DNA from: Pelagibacterales bacterium SAG-MED19 | GTDB taxonomy: Bacteria; Pseudomonadota; Alphaproteobacteria; Pelagibacterales; Pelagibacteraceae | DNA: 64,000 nucleotides | Direction of reading: 5' to 3' | Assembly (NCBI GenBank): GCA_014654035.1 | Contig: JACWDQ010000002.1 | Coordinates: 49,776 to 113,775 of the forward strand | Shown: positions 44,154 through 54,099 of the stretch, one piece after another | Layout of the letters: the number at the start of each line of letters is the position of its first letter | Position numbering within the stretch: position 1 is the stretch's first letter | Position numbers and translations under genes: made by a program | Notes under the pieces: generated by a model | Database searches by the model: none | The model's input: the letters and a program-made list of their open reading frames with translations, nothing else | What the model was told of the DNA's origin: nothing

Positions 44154-45364
44154 TGAGAAGAGTAGTAGTTACAGGGTTGGGAATTGTTTCTTGTTTAGGT
44201 AACAACCAAGAAGAAGTTTATCAGTCTCTATTAAACTCAAAATCAGGAATTTCATTTTCTGAAGAATATAAAGAACACAATCTTAAAAGTCATGTTCATG
44301 GTAAACCTAACATAAAACTTGAAGATCATGTTGATAGAAAAACAATTAGATTTATGGGTTCAGGCTCAGCTTATAATTATATAGCTATGAAAGAAGCTGT
44401 TAAAGATTCTGGTTTAGAAGATAAAGAAGTAAGTAATTTTAAAACAGGAATAGTTATGGGTTCTGGTGGACCCTCTATTGAAAATGTAATTTTGGCTGCA
44501 GATAAGACCAGAGCTAAAACCCCAAAATTAATGGGACCTTTCATTGTTCCAAGAACAATGGCAAGTACTGCCTCAGCAACACTTGCGGTTCCTTTTAAGA
44601 TTAAAGGTACTAATTACACAATGAGTTCAGCTTGTGCAACAAGTGGTCACTGTATTGGAAATTCTATGGAATTAATTCAAATGGGAAAACAAGATGTAGT
44701 ATTTGCCGGTGGTAGTGAAGAAATTCATTGGGCAATGACTGCGATGTTTGATGCAATGACTGCTTTATCATCAAAATATAATAGTACACCAGGGACAGCT
44801 TCAAGAGCTTATGACAAAACTAGAGATGGATTTGTAATTGCAGGTGGAGGTGGAGTTTTAGTGCTTGAAGAATATGAACACGCTAAGGCAAGAGGAGCTA
44901 AAATATATGCTGAATTAACTGGTTATGGAGCAACCTCGGATGGATATGACATGGTAGCGCCATCAGGTGAAGGAGCTGTTAGATGTATGCAAATGGCAAT
45001 GGCTACAGCAAAAAATAAAATTGATTATATCAATACTCATGGAACTTCCACTCCGGTTGGAGATATTACTGAACTGAAAGCTGTTAAGAGTACTTTTGGA
45101 GATGATATTCCAAAAATTAGTTCTACTAAATCACTTTCAGGACATCCATTAGGTGCTGCATCAGTTCATGAGGCAATCTATTGTTTAATAATGATGAAGA
45201 ATAATTTTATCACTGGCTCAGCAAATATTAGTGAAATAGATGAAGAGGCTAAAAAATTCCCAATAATTGAAAAAACAGAAACTGGTGCAACTTTAAATAC
45301 TGTAATGTCAAATAGTTTTGGTTTCGGTGGAACTAACGCTGCTTTAATTTTTGAAAAGGTTTAA
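44153..45364 (+). CDS. fabB: 3-oxoacyl-ACP synthase I
   Basis: Elongating ketosynthase that extends cis-3-decenoyl-ACP. The 403-aa protein has the active-site Cys in [14 protein letters not shown] near residue 162, His in [11 protein letters not shown] near 297 and His in [12 protein letters not shown] near 332. It begins [18 protein letters not shown]. Length is normal. It is coupled to fabA by a one-base overlap, and fabI follows after 3 bp. Confidence 0.97.
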   Translation: MRRVVVTGLGIVSCLGNNQEEVYQSLLNSKSGISFSEEYKEHNLKSHVHGKPNIKLEDHVDRKTIRFMGSGSAYNYIAMKEAVKDSGLEDKEVSNFKTGIVMGSGGPSIENVILAADKTRAKTPKLMGPFIVPRTMASTASATLAVPFKIKGTNYTMSSACATSGHCIGNSMELIQMGKQDVVFAGGSEEIHWAMTAMFDAMTALSSKYNSTPGTASRAYDKTRDGFVIAGGGGVLVLEEYEHAKARGAKIYAELTGYGATSDGYDMVAPSGEGAVRCMQMAMATAKNKIDYINTHGTSTPVGDITELKAVKSTFGDDIPKISSTKSLSGHPLGAASVHEAIYCLIMMKNNFITGSANISEIDEEAKKFPIIEKTETGATLNTVMSNSFGFGGTNAALIFEKV

Positions 45365-45367
45365 ATT

Positions 45368-46153
45368 ATGAGTTTGATGAAAGGTAAAAAAGGATTAATC
45401 ATGGGTGTTGCCAATGAAAGATCTATCGCTTGGGGTATTTCGCAAAAACTTGCCGAAGCTGGAGCAGAACTTGCTTTTACTTATCTTGGTGATGCTCTTA
45501 AGAAAAGAGTAATACCATTGGCTGAAAAATTAAATTCAAAAGTCACTTTCAGTTGTGATGTTGAAAAAAAAGAAGAAGTGATCAAATTATTTGAAGACAT
45601 TAAATCTCAATGGGGTGAAATAGATTTTGTAGTTCATGCTGTAGCATTTTCAGATAAATCAGAATTATCAGGTGAATACTTAAACACAACACGAGAAAAC
45701 TTTTTAAGAAGCATGTTAATCTCGTGTTTTTCATTTACTGAAGTTGCAAAAGAAGCCTCTAAAGTAATGAAAGAAGGTGGGAGTATGTTAACTTTGACTT
45801 ACGAGTCTACTAAAGCCATTCCAAATTATAACGTAATGGGTGTTTGTAAATCAGCTCTTGAAGCAAGTGTTAAATATTTAGCTAGAGATTTAGGTGCTAA
45901 AGGTATGAGAGTAAATGCAATAAGTGCAGGTCCTATCAAAACTCTTGCGGCCTCTGCTATTGGAGATGCAAAATTCTTATATAAATGGAATGAAGACCAT
46001 TCATTCTTAAAGAGAAATGTAGATATCCATGATGTTGGAAATTCAGCATTATATCTACTAAGTGACCTTGCAAACGGTGTTACAGGTGAAATTCACTATG
46101 TAGATGCTGGATATAATAAAGTTGGGATGCCAGATCCAAAAAATATTACTTAA
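45368..46153 (+). CDS. fabI: Enoyl-ACP reductase (NADH)
   Basis: Reduces the enoyl-ACP in each fatty-acid elongation cycle. The 261-aa SDR-fold protein begins KGKKGLIMGVANERSIAWGI, the FabI-type dinucleotide motif. The catalytic Tyr region is TLTYESTKAIPNYNVMGVCKSALEASV (Tyr and Lys in the Y-x6-K spacing). AISAGPIKTLAAS follows. Third gene of fabA-fabB-fabI; a small membrane-protein frame with a built-in terminator follows. Confidence 0.96.
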   Translation: MSLMKGKKGLIMGVANERSIAWGISQKLAEAGAELAFTYLGDALKKRVIPLAEKLNSKVTFSCDVEKKEEVIKLFEDIKSQWGEIDFVVHAVAFSDKSELSGEYLNTTRENFLRSMLISCFSFTEVAKEASKVMKEGGSMLTLTYESTKAIPNYNVMGVCKSALEASVKYLARDLGAKGMRVNAISAGPIKTLAASAIGDAKFLYKWNEDHSFLKRNVDIHDVGNSALYLLSDLANGVTGEIHYVDAGYNKVGMPDPKNIT

Positions 46154-46165
46154 ATAATTTAGCTT

Positions 46166-46285
46166 ATGGAAATATTAATTATTTCAGTTTGTATAGTATT
46201 TGTTATTTATTATTTATTAAGACCCACCTCTAAAAAAGAAAAAGACCAATTTGATGATAAAAACAATTGGAGAGGTGGGTTTTAA
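46166..46285 (+). CDS. Small membrane protein, 39 aa, after fabI
   Basis: A 40-codon frame from ATG 46166 to TAA 46283. The peptide has one transmembrane helix (MEILIISVCIVFVIYYLL) and a charged tail ending NNWRGGF. It lies 12 bp after fabI in the same direction and ends 4 bp from the convergent pnp stop. Its last third also forms the terminator hairpin at 46222-46280, so coding and termination use the same bases. The family is not recognised; support is the helix-plus-tail layout and the packing. Confidence 0.45.
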   Translation: MEILIISVCIVFVIYYLLRPTSKKEKDQFDDKNNWRGGF

Positions 46286-46290
46286 TTTTT
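46222..46290 (+). terminator. Long-stem terminator after the fabA-fabB-fabI operon
   Basis: ACCCACCTCT (46222-46231) pairs with AGAGGTGGGT (46271-46280). An inner stem CCAATT (46246-46251)/AATTGG (46265-46270) stacks directly on the right arm. A T-rich tail (TTTAATTTTT) follows. The stem is perfect over 10 bp and G+C-rich for this genome, so a terminator is likely. It overlaps the 39-residue frame and abuts the pnp stop. Confidence 0.72.
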
Positions 46291-48361
46291 ATTCTGCAGC
46301 TTGTTTCATAGAAAGTTTAACTTTACCTCTATCGAAACCAATCACTTTAACTTTTACTTCGTCACCTTCTTTGACAACGTCAGTTACTTTAGCCACTCTT
46401 TTGTCTGCTAGTTCTGAGATATGAACTAGTCCATCTTGTTTTCCTAAGAAATTAACAAATGCACCAAATTCCATAATCTTCATTACTTTACCTGAATAAA
46501 TTTTATTTAATTCAGCTTTCGCAGTGATATCTTTAATCATTTGCATAGCAATGTTTCTTGCTTCTTCATCTGGAGCGGCAACTGTTACAACTCCTTCATC
46601 ATTTACATCAACTTTAGCACCTGATTTTTCAACAATCTCTCTAATCGTTGCACCACCTTTTCCAATTACAGCAGCAATATCTTTTTTATCAACAGTTACT
46701 TGCTCCATTTTTGGAGTGTGTTTACCAACATCATCTCTTGAAGCGGATAATGCTTTATTCATTTCTCCTAAAATATGAACTCTTCCATCTTTTGCTTGGC
46801 TTAATGCTTGTTCCATAATTTCAAATGTAATACCAGTAATTTTGATATCCATTTGAAGTGAAGTAATCCCATCTTTAGTTCCAGCAACTTTAAAGTCCAT
46901 GTCTCCCAGGTGATCTTCATCACCTAAAATATCTGATAAGACACTAAAATCATCTCCTTCTTTAATTAAACCCATTGCAATACCTGCAACCGGTTCTTTA
47001 ATTGGCACACCAGCATCCATTAATGCTAAAGATGTTCCACAAACAGTTGCCATTGAAGACGAGCCATTAGACTCTGTGATTTCTGACACTATTCTAAAAG
47101 TATATGGAAATGCTTCTTTTGACGGCAATGACGAATTAATTGCTCTCCATGCTAGTTTACCATGACCAATTTCTCTTCTTCCAGTTCCAATTCTTCCAGT
47201 TTCACCCACTGAAAAAGGAGGGAAATTGTAATGAAGCATAAATCGTTCTCTTTGTTGACCATCTAAACTTTCAAGTCTTTGTTCATCATCAGAGGTACCA
47301 AGGGTAGCAACAACAATAGCTTGGGTTTCTCCTCTAGTGAATAAAGCTGATCCATGAGTTCTTGGTAAAACACCAACTTCGCATGAAATTGGCCTCACAT
47401 CAGATAAGCCTCTCCCATCAATTCTATTTTTGTTTTTAAGTATATCTGTTCTAACAATTGATTTTTCAAGATTTTTTAATTGACTGTTTACATCAAGATC
47501 AGTGTAATTTTCATCTTCTTCATAAAGTTTTTTAGCTTTATCAGTTATTTCTGAAATTTGATTCGATCTATCTTGCTTGTCTCTTGTTGCAAAAGCTTTC
47601 TTAAGATCTTCAGTGAACGTTCCTTCAAGTTTTTTCTTAATTTCAGATAAATCTTTTTTCTCAACAGTCCATTCAGGTTTTCGACATTCGTTAGCAAGTT
47701 CCTCTATCATTTTAATAACTGGAACAAATCCCTCGTGACCAAATTTAACTGCATTTAACATTTCCTCTTCAGTCAAACCGTTTGCTTCAGACTCAACCAT
47801 TAGAACAGCATCTTTTGTGCCTGCTACAACTAAGTCTAAACTTGAATTTTCTAATTCAGCTTTTGACGGGTTAAGAATGTACTTGCCATCAACGAAACCG
47901 ACTCTTGAAGCTCCTACAGGACCCATAAACGGCATTCCTGAGATTGCTAGCGCTGCGGATGAGGCCGTTATAGCTAAAATATCTGGTTGATTTTCTTTGT
48001 CATATGAAATTACAGTTGGTAACAACTGTACTTCATTTTTAAATTCATCAGGGAACAAAGGTCTGATTGGTCTATCAATTAATCTTGAGATTAATGTTTC
48101 ACTTTCAGTTGGCCTTGCTTCTCTTTTAAAATATCCACCTGGAATTTTTCCACCAGCATAATATTTCTCTTGGTAGTTTACTGATAATGGAAAATAATCC
48201 ATATCAGGATTTACTTTCTTTGCTCCTACTACTGTTGCTAAAATAACTGTTTCACCACATGAAGCGATGATTGCTCCGTCTGCCTGTCTTGCTACTTTAC
48301 CTGTTTCTAAACTTATTTTTTTTCCTGCTACTTCTATTTCCTTTTTATATACTTTAAACAT
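46289..48361 (-). CDS. pnp: Polyribonucleotide nucleotidyltransferase
   Basis: Phosphate-dependent 3'-5' exoribonuclease of the degradosome. The 690-aa protein has two RNase PH domains, the first with [21 protein letters not shown] and the second with [19 protein letters not shown] domain follows near 555 ([19 protein letters not shown]), then an S1 domain near 620 ([15 protein letters not shown]). Length is normal. It follows rpsO with a 62-bp purine-repeat leader that may bear its control. Confidence 0.97.
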   Translation of the reverse strand: MFKVYKKEIEVAGKKISLETGKVARQADGAIIASCGETVILATVVGAKKVNPDMDYFPLSVNYQEKYYAGGKIPGGYFKREARPTESETLISRLIDRPIRPLFPDEFKNEVQLLPTVISYDKENQPDILAITASSAALAISGMPFMGPVGASRVGFVDGKYILNPSKAELENSSLDLVVAGTKDAVLMVESEANGLTEEEMLNAVKFGHEGFVPVIKMIEELANECRKPEWTVEKKDLSEIKKKLEGTFTEDLKKAFATRDKQDRSNQISEITDKAKKLYEEDENYTDLDVNSQLKNLEKSIVRTDILKNKNRIDGRGLSDVRPISCEVGVLPRTHGSALFTRGETQAIVVATLGTSDDEQRLESLDGQQRERFMLHYNFPPFSVGETGRIGTGRREIGHGKLAWRAINSSLPSKEAFPYTFRIVSEITESNGSSSMATVCGTSLALMDAGVPIKEPVAGIAMGLIKEGDDFSVLSDILGDEDHLGDMDFKVAGTKDGITSLQMDIKITGITFEIMEQALSQAKDGRVHILGEMNKALSASRDDVGKHTPKMEQVTVDKKDIAAVIGKGGATIREIVEKSGAKVDVNDEGVVTVAAPDEEARNIAMQMIKDITAKAELNKIYSGKVMKIMEFGAFVNFLGKQDGLVHISELADKRVAKVTDVVKEGDEVKVKVIGFDRGKVKLSMKQAAE

Positions 48362-48406
48362 TTCATTTCCATTTCGTTTCGTTCGTTTCGTTCCATTCCA
48401 TTCCGC
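48362..48406 (-). repeat. Purine-rich short repeat tract in the pnp leader
   Basis: Between rpsO and pnp the transcript strand carries GGAAT repeated, then units of CGAAA/CGAA, then GGAAATGAA just before the pnp ATG. In all about 45 bases have no T except in the GAATG units. It provides several overlapping GGAA ribosome-binding sequences. It could arise by slippage, or serve translation control of pnp, which is autoregulated in E. coli through its leader. No RNase III-type long hairpin is seen. Confidence 0.5.
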
Positions 48407-48423
48407 TCTATCTATCTTGATTT

Positions 48424-48672
48424 CTATTTTCTTAAATTCAATTTCGACAGTACATTTTTATAAGAATCCATTTTATTTTTCTTAAGGTATTCCAACAATT
48501 TCTTTCTTCTATTTACCGCTCTTAATAATCCAACTGAAGAATGTTTATCTTTCTTAAACTTCTTTATGTGGCTTGAAAGAGTTTCAATTTTATCAGTTAA
48601 CAAAGCGATCTGAATTTCTGAAGATCCAGTATCTTTGTCATGTATTGCTAATTCATTTGACTTTTTGATCAT
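48424..48672 (-). CDS. rpsO: Ribosomal protein S15
   Basis: An 82-aa protein that binds the central domain of 16S rRNA. It contains the family pattern [21 protein letters not shown] and [11 protein letters not shown], close to the E. coli S15. It is slightly shorter than the usual 89 residues. It sits between rbfA and pnp, in the usual rpsO-pnp order. truB, which is commonly found before rpsO, is not here (12-bp gap to rbfA). Confidence 0.97.
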   Translation of the reverse strand: MIKKSNELAIHDKDTGSSEIQIALLTDKIETLSSHIKKFKKDKHSSVGLLRAVNRRKKLLEYLKKNKMDSYKNVLSKLNLRK

Positions 48673-48684
48673 TTTTTTTCCTAT

Positions 48685-49053
48685 TTATTTATTTGTTTGT
48701 TTTATTAAGTTTTCTATTTTTTCTGCATACTCAAAAGATTCATCTTTTCTAAAAAGTAATTTTGGTAAAAATTTCATAGTTACCTTTTGTGATAAAATTT
48801 TTCTTATTAAAAAAGAATAATCTTTTAAAATTTGTATTATTTCCTCAGCATTTTTTCCACCTAATGGAAGAACATATGCCTTTGCAATTTTTAAATCTTG
48901 GCTCATTCTCACTTCAGTTACCGTGATTGTATTAGTTTCTAATTTTGGAACCTTAGCCTCATTTCTAATGAAAATCATGCTTAAAGACTGTTTAATCATC
49001 TCTCCAACTCTTAGCTGTCTCTGCGATATTGGTTTTCCTATTCTATCAGCCAT
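48685..49053 (-). CDS. rbfA: Ribosome-binding factor A
   Basis: A 122-aa KH-fold protein that binds the 30S subunit and helps 16S rRNA 5'-end maturation. It has RQLRVGEMIKQSLSMIF near the N-terminus and the typical VRMSQDLKIAKAYVLPL strand region with the KFLPKLLFRKDESFEYA end. Its ATG overlaps the infB stop by one base, so it is coupled to infB. Confidence 0.93.
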   Translation of the reverse strand: MADRIGKPISQRQLRVGEMIKQSLSMIFIRNEAKVPKLETNTITVTEVRMSQDLKIAKAYVLPLGGKNAEEIIQILKDYSFLIRKILSQKVTMKFLPKLLFRKDESFEYAEKIENLIKQTNK

Positions 49054-51269
49054 TATATAGACCTCTCAGTAGATGTAACATTAAAGGCCTCTATTGTATC
49101 ATCTTTTTGAAAATCAATATAATCTTTCACTGTAATTCCACATTCCTGACCATTACTTACCTGTTTTACCTGATTTTTTTCTCTAAATAATGTCCCTACT
49201 TTCCCAGTATAAATTACCGCACCATCTCTAATGATACGTACCTCAGAAACGCTTGTTATTTCACCTTCAGTCACTTTAGAACCAGCAATTTTTCCTGCAC
49301 CAGAAACTTTAAAAATTTCTAAAATTTGTGCAGTTCCAGTAATAGTCTCTTTTATATCTGGTGTTAATAATCCTGACATTCTTTTTTTAACATAATCTAA
49401 AACTTCATAAATAATATTATAAGACGAAATTTTAATATTCTCATTTTCAGCAAATTTTTTGGCTTCCTTACTTGGTTTGACATTAAAAGCTATTAGTACT
49501 GCATTTGATGCCTTGGCTAAAGAAACATCTGTTTCAGTCACCATACCAATATCAGCAAGAATTATTTTTGGTTTTACTTCGCTGTGTTTAATTTGGCTTA
49601 TTGCACTCTTTATCGCTTCAGAAGATCCATGAACATCTGATTTTATAATTAAATTCAATTCTTCAATAGATTTATCTGAAAATGCAGAGTCCTGTGTTGC
49701 AAAAGTTAGAGGATTTTTACCTTCTTTAGTTTCTTGAGCTCTATTTTCACTTAAAGTCTTTGCCTCTTTCTCATTATCAAGAACAATAAAATCATCACCA
49801 GATTTTGCAGCTCCATTAATTCCTAAAATCTCCACCGGTGTTGAGGGTAAAGCTTCATTAATATTTTTTCCTTTATCATTAATAATCGCTCTTACTTTTC
49901 CCCATCTCAAACCACTCACAAAGAAGTCTCCTTTCTTAAGAGTTCCAGTTGTAACAATTATTGTTGCAACCGGACCTCTTCCAATATCTATTTTTGACTC
50001 TAATACAATTCCTGTAGCTTTTGACTCAAAATCAGTTTTTAAGTCTAAAATTTCAGCTTGAAGAATTATAGCTTCAACTAATTTATCTAAATTAAGTTTT
50101 GTTTTAGCTGATATTTCTACCATTAAAGTTTCACCTGATAAATCTTCTGCAATTAATTCATGTTCTAATAATTGATTTTTAATCTTTTGAGGATCGGCTT
50201 CTGGTAAATCACATTTGTTTATTGCCACAACGATAGGTACATTTGCTGCTTTTGCATGTTTAATTGATTCTACTGTTTGTGGCTTAACCCCATCATCAGC
50301 GGCAACAACTAATACAACCACATCGGTTAATTTTGATCCCCTAGCTCTCATTTCTGTAAAAGCTGCATGACCGGGAGTATCAATAAAAGTTAACTTATTA
50401 GAATTATTTTCAATTTGATAAGCACCAATATGTTGGGTAATCCCTCCAAATTCTCCTGATACAACATTTGCACTTCTTAATACATCTAAAACAGAAGTTT
50501 TACCGTGATCAACATGGCCCATAACTGTAACTATTGGTGGTCTATTCTTTAAATTTTCTGACCTTAAAGCTTTAATTTTTTGAATGATTTCTTCAGCTTT
50601 TTCCTCACGAATTGGATTATGACCAAATTCTTTCACTAAATATTCAGCTGTATCTGCCGCTAGCGTTTGATTTATTGTAACTGTAACTCCCATGCCAAAT
50701 AAAAACTTTATAACATTACTTGATTGTTCGGCCATTCTATTTGCTAGCTCTCTAACAGTTATGGCCTCAGGGATATTAATATCTCTTTTTATAGGTTTTA
50801 AACTTTCATTATTTTCATCTTTATTGGAATTTTTAAGCTCTTTTTGTCTAGCTCTTTTCACAGATGCTAAACTTCTTTCTCTAGTTTCAATTTCGTCACT
50901 GAGTGCTCTTGAGACTGTGAGTTTTAATTCTCTTTTTTTTGTCCCTAATTTAGTCTTTTTATCTTTATTATCTGAGTCACCTTTTAATCTTTTAGTTGCT
51001 CTTTGCTCAGCTAACTTTCTCCTTTCAAAATCACTTGTAGTAGACAATATTTTTGGAGTAAAGCCGGGTTTTAGAGGCTTATCTCTCTTAAAATTTGAAG
51101 ATAACGGTCTAGTCCCTGAAGGTTTATTAAAGTTTCCTTTATTGTAAGGTTTACTGCTTTGTTTCCCAATAACTACAGTTTTTTTCCCTAGGCTTTTTGA
51201 TGAGTCAAAATTTTTAAATGTCTTTTTGGGACTTCCAGAAATAGTTAATTTTGTTTTTTTGTTGTCCAT
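49053..51269 (-). CDS. infB: Translation initiation factor IF-2
   Basis: GTPase that brings initiator tRNA to the 30S subunit. The 738-aa protein is shorter than many (E. coli 890), mostly through a reduced N-terminal region, which here is Lys/Arg-rich and low in complexity. G1 is GHVDHGKTS near residue 251, G3 DTPGHAAF, and G4 NKCD. IF2 C-domains follow to the end. It starts 10 bp after nusA, and rbfA overlaps its end by one base. Confidence 0.97.
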   Translation of the reverse strand: MDNKKTKLTISGSPKKTFKNFDSSKSLGKKTVVIGKQSSKPYNKGNFNKPSGTRPLSSNFKRDKPLKPGFTPKILSTTSDFERRKLAEQRATKRLKGDSDNKDKKTKLGTKKRELKLTVSRALSDEIETRERSLASVKRARQKELKNSNKDENNESLKPIKRDINIPEAITVRELANRMAEQSSNVIKFLFGMGVTVTINQTLAADTAEYLVKEFGHNPIREEKAEEIIQKIKALRSENLKNRPPIVTVMGHVDHGKTSVLDVLRSANVVSGEFGGITQHIGAYQIENNSNKLTFIDTPGHAAFTEMRARGSKLTDVVVLVVAADDGVKPQTVESIKHAKAANVPIVVAINKCDLPEADPQKIKNQLLEHELIAEDLSGETLMVEISAKTKLNLDKLVEAIILQAEILDLKTDFESKATGIVLESKIDIGRGPVATIIVTTGTLKKGDFFVSGLRWGKVRAIINDKGKNINEALPSTPVEILGINGAAKSGDDFIVLDNEKEAKTLSENRAQETKEGKNPLTFATQDSAFSDKSIEELNLIIKSDVHGSSEAIKSAISQIKHSEVKPKIILADIGMVTETDVSLAKASNAVLIAFNVKPSKEAKKFAENENIKISSYNIIYEVLDYVKKRMSGLLTPDIKETITGTAQILEIFKVSGAGKIAGSKVTEGEITSVSEVRIIRDGAVIYTGKVGTLFREKNQVKQVSNGQECGITVKDYIDFQKDDTIEAFNVTSTERSI

Positions 51270-51279
51270 TTCTCATCTC

Positions 51280-52833
51280 TCAATCTTTATAAATAATATT
51301 TCTAGCAGCCATAATTAGTTCATCGGCCTCATTTTTTGATAAAGCAAAATCCTCTAGGTATCCTTGAATTTTAACTCTTTCACCTTTAACTATATCATAA
51401 CTACCTGTAAGTTCATCTGAAGCTAAATCTGCAAAATCAGTCAAAGTTAATATTTTTTGTTCTCCTAAAGTTACTAACATTCCTGGAGTAAGACCTGTAA
51501 GACTTATTAAATCATCAGCTAATCCTAATTCCTTTATTCTTTCGGATATATCTTCTTGATCTTTTTGATGAAATTCTTTAGCTCTTTCAATTAAAGCTTT
51601 GGCAGTATCTTCCTCTATACCTTCAATTTTGGATAAAATTTCTGGCGAACTATCTTTAATATCATCAATTGTTGAAAATCCTTCAGCCACCAAAAGCTGG
51701 CCTAAAGTTTCGTCAAGCTCAAGATTTTTTACAAAATTGTCTGTTTTTTCTTTAAATTCTAATTGTCGTCTTTCAGAGTCTTCTTGATCTGTCATAATAT
51801 TTATTTCATAGTTTAAAAGTTTTGTTGCCAATCTAACGTTTTGACCTCTTCTTCCTATGGCTTTACTTAAATTTTCTTCTGTAAGTATAACATCAAGTTT
51901 TTTTCTTTCTGAATCTACGTTTACACGTTGTACTTCTGCTGGCGATAATGCATTCGAAACTAATATAGCTGGATCTTCGGACCAATTTACAATGTCAATT
52001 TTTTCTCCCTGTAATTCATTTACTACTGCTTGAACTCTTGATCCTCTCATTCCTACACACGCACCAACGGGATCAAGAGATGTATCTACAGCCTTTACGC
52101 AAATTTTTGCTCTGCTCCCAGGATCTCTTGAGGATGATTTAATTTCAATTAATCCATCATAAATTTCTGGTACTTCCTGGACAAATAATTTTTCCATAAA
52201 CTTAGGATGCGCTCTTGATAAAAAAATTTGTTGACCTCTTGGTTCCCTTCTTACATCACTGCAATATGCTTTTATTCTATCCCCAGCTTTGATATTTTCT
52301 CTTGGTATAAGTTCGTTTTTTTGAATTATTGCTTCTGTTCTACCCAAATCAACTATAACATTTCCAAATTCTAATCTTTTTACTATTCCACTTAAAATAG
52401 TATCCTTTTTATCAATAAAATCATTAAACTGTCTTTCTCTTTCAGCTTCTCTAACATTAAAACTAATTACTTGTTTTGCTGTTTGAGCGGCGATTCTACC
52501 AAAATCAAAGGAAGGTAATGGTTGTAAAACCTCATCTCCAATAGATTTATCTTTATTTAATTCATTTAAATTTACAGCATCAACTAATTTAATTTCTGTA
52601 TTAGCATTCTCAGGGTTTTCAACAATTATAAGTTTCCTAAAAATTTCAATATCTCCATTGTCCCTATTAATGATTACTTTAATCTCATTATCTTGACCAA
52701 ACTTTGATTTAGCTGCTTTTGCTATTCCTGTTTCCATTGAATTGATAATCAATTCTTTATCTATAGATTTTTCCAAAGCTACAGCTTCTGCAATACGAAG
52801 TAACTCAAGTTTATCTGCTCTTTTATTTAACAT
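51280..52833 (-). CDS. nusA: Transcription termination/antitermination factor NusA
   Basis: A 517-aa RNA-polymerase-binding factor that promotes pausing and intrinsic termination. The N-terminal polymerase-binding domain begins NKRADKLELLRIAEAVA. S1 and KH domains follow (DPVGACVGMRGSRVQAV; AIGRRGQNVRLATKLL). Two C-terminal acidic helix-hairpin repeats come last. ATG 52833 was chosen for its standard N-terminus and the GGA about 8 bases upstream; a TTG at 52848 is possible. A promoter and terminator-like hairpin lie directly upstream. The usual neighbour rimP is absent. Confidence 0.96.
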   Translation of the reverse strand: MLNKRADKLELLRIAEAVALEKSIDKELIINSMETGIAKAAKSKFGQDNEIKVIINRDNGDIEIFRKLIIVENPENANTEIKLVDAVNLNELNKDKSIGDEVLQPLPSFDFGRIAAQTAKQVISFNVREAERERQFNDFIDKKDTILSGIVKRLEFGNVIVDLGRTEAIIQKNELIPRENIKAGDRIKAYCSDVRREPRGQQIFLSRAHPKFMEKLFVQEVPEIYDGLIEIKSSSRDPGSRAKICVKAVDTSLDPVGACVGMRGSRVQAVVNELQGEKIDIVNWSEDPAILVSNALSPAEVQRVNVDSERKKLDVILTEENLSKAIGRRGQNVRLATKLLNYEINIMTDQEDSERRQLEFKEKTDNFVKNLELDETLGQLLVAEGFSTIDDIKDSSPEILSKIEGIEEDTAKALIERAKEFHQKDQEDISERIKELGLADDLISLTGLTPGMLVTLGEQKILTLTDFADLASDELTGSYDIVKGERVKIQGYLEDFALSKNEADELIMAARNIIYKD

Positions 52834-52846
52834 TTTACTTTGTTCC

Positions 52847-52873
52847 AAAAAAAAATGGGCTAATGCCCATTTT
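52847..52873 (-). terminator. Terminator-like hairpin in the nusA leader
   Basis: AAAATGGGC (52852-52860) pairs with GCCCATTTT (52865-52873) around TAAT. On the minus strand the stem runs into nine U (52847-52855), after which comes the GGA of the nusA ribosome binding site. It therefore lies about 14-40 bp upstream of the nusA ATG. It can end metK transcription, but any transcript from the promoter at 52896-52923 must also cross it. Confidence 0.8.
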
Positions 52874-52895
52874 GTAAATTCAATAATGTAGGTGC

Positions 52896-52923
52896 AATAT
52901 AGTAAAGTTTTTTTCTAATTCAA
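52896..52923 (-). promoter_or_regulatory. Predicted nusA promoter
   Basis: On the minus strand, TTGAAT (52918-52923) and TATATT (52896-52901) are separated by 16 bases, a good sigma-70 match. It lies just after the metK stop and about 20 bp before the terminator-like hairpin. The predicted leader is roughly 50-60 nt. Confidence 0.58.
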
Positions 52924-52929
52924 CAGAAA

Positions 52930-54099
52930 CTATTTAGAAAAAACTCCTATTTTATCAGTTTTTTCCCATGAAAATGAGCCATTGTCTTCAGGACTCCTTC
53001 CGAAGTGACCATAAGCTGCTGTTTTTTCATATATTGGTTTGTTTAAATTTAACATTTCTCTAATTCCTCTAGGACTTAGATCAAAGTTGTTATTTATTTT
53101 TTCTACAACAAATTTATTTTTTTCTAGATCATTATCAAATAAATCAACGTAAATTGATAAGGGTTTAGAAACACCAATCGCATAAGCTAATTGAATTAAA
53201 CATTTATCTGCTATTTTTGATGCAACAACATTTTTTGCAATATATCTCGCTGCATATGCGGCTGATCTGTCAACTTTAGTTGGGTCTTTACCAGAAAAAG
53301 CTCCACCTCCATGAGGGGCAGCTCCACCATAAGTATCAACTATAATTTTTCTACCTGTTAATCCACAATCACCATCTGGTCCGCCTATAACGAAATTTCC
53401 AGTCGGATTTACGTAAAATTCCTCTTCTTTGAAACCTTGTAAAAATTTTTCTGGAATAGATTTTAACATATAAGGTCTTAATAATTCTTTTACTTGTGAT
53501 TGATTAACATCCGCAGAGTGTTGGGATGATATAACAACAGATTTAACTTTAGTTGGTTTACCATCAATGTATTCAAAAGTAACTTGGCTCTTAGAATCTG
53601 GTTCAATATTATCTAATTTTCCCGACTTTCTATCTTCTGCAATTAATCTTAAAATTTTATGGGAGAAATGAATGGGTGCGGGCATTAAAACATCCGTTTC
53701 ATTGCATGCATAACCAAACATGATACCTTGATCTCCTGCTCCTTCGTCCTTATTCCCTGAGGAGTCTACACCCATTGCAATATCAGCAGATTGAGAATGT
53801 AAATGGCTTTCAATTTTTGTTGCTTCTTTCCAAGTGAAGCCCTCTTGATCGTAACCAATATCTTTTATACAATTTCTTACCTTTTCAATCAAAATTTCTT
53901 TTTTAATCTCTGGGCCTCTAACCTCACCAGCCAAAACGACTTTGTTAGTTGTAGTAAGTGTTTCACATGCCACTCTCGAAAACGGATCATTTGAAAGATA
54001 ACTATCAACAACCATATCTGAAATTCTATCTGAAACTTTATCAGGGTGCCCTTCTGAAACAGACTCACTTGTGAAAAGATAATTTTTTAGATTACTCAT
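52930..54099 (-). CDS. metK: S-adenosylmethionine synthetase
   Basis: Makes SAM from methionine and ATP. The 389-aa protein has [18 protein letters not shown] near residues 11-28 and [16 protein letters not shown] near 120. The [19 protein letters not shown] signature is near 270. Length is normal. The start overlaps the lnt stop by 8 bp, which leaves no room for a leader, and I see no riboswitch upstream of it. Confidence 0.98.
   Translation of the reverse strand: MSNLKNYLFTSESVSEGHPDKVSDRISDMVVDSYLSNDPFSRVACETLTTTNKVVLAGEVRGPEIKKEILIEKVRNCIKDIGYDQEGFTWKEATKIESHLHSQSADIAMGVDSSGNKDEGAGDQGIMFGYACNETDVLMPAPIHFSHKILRLIAEDRKSGKLDNIEPDSKSQVTFEYIDGKPTKVKSVVISSQHSADVNQSQVKELLRPYMLKSIPEKFLQGFKEEEFYVNPTGNFVIGGPDGDCGLTGRKIIVDTYGGAAPHGGGAFSGKDPTKVDRSAAYAARYIAKNVVASKIADKCLIQLAYAIGVSKPLSIYVDLFDNDLEKNKFVVEKINNNFDLSPRGIREMLNLNKPIYEKTAAYGHFGRSPEDNGSFSWEKTDKIGVFSK

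Noticed and set aside
50692-51147. 151-codon plus-strand frame opposite infB
   Set aside because: Composition mirrors the Lys/Arg-rich N-terminus of IF-2 on the other strand; nothing else supports it.
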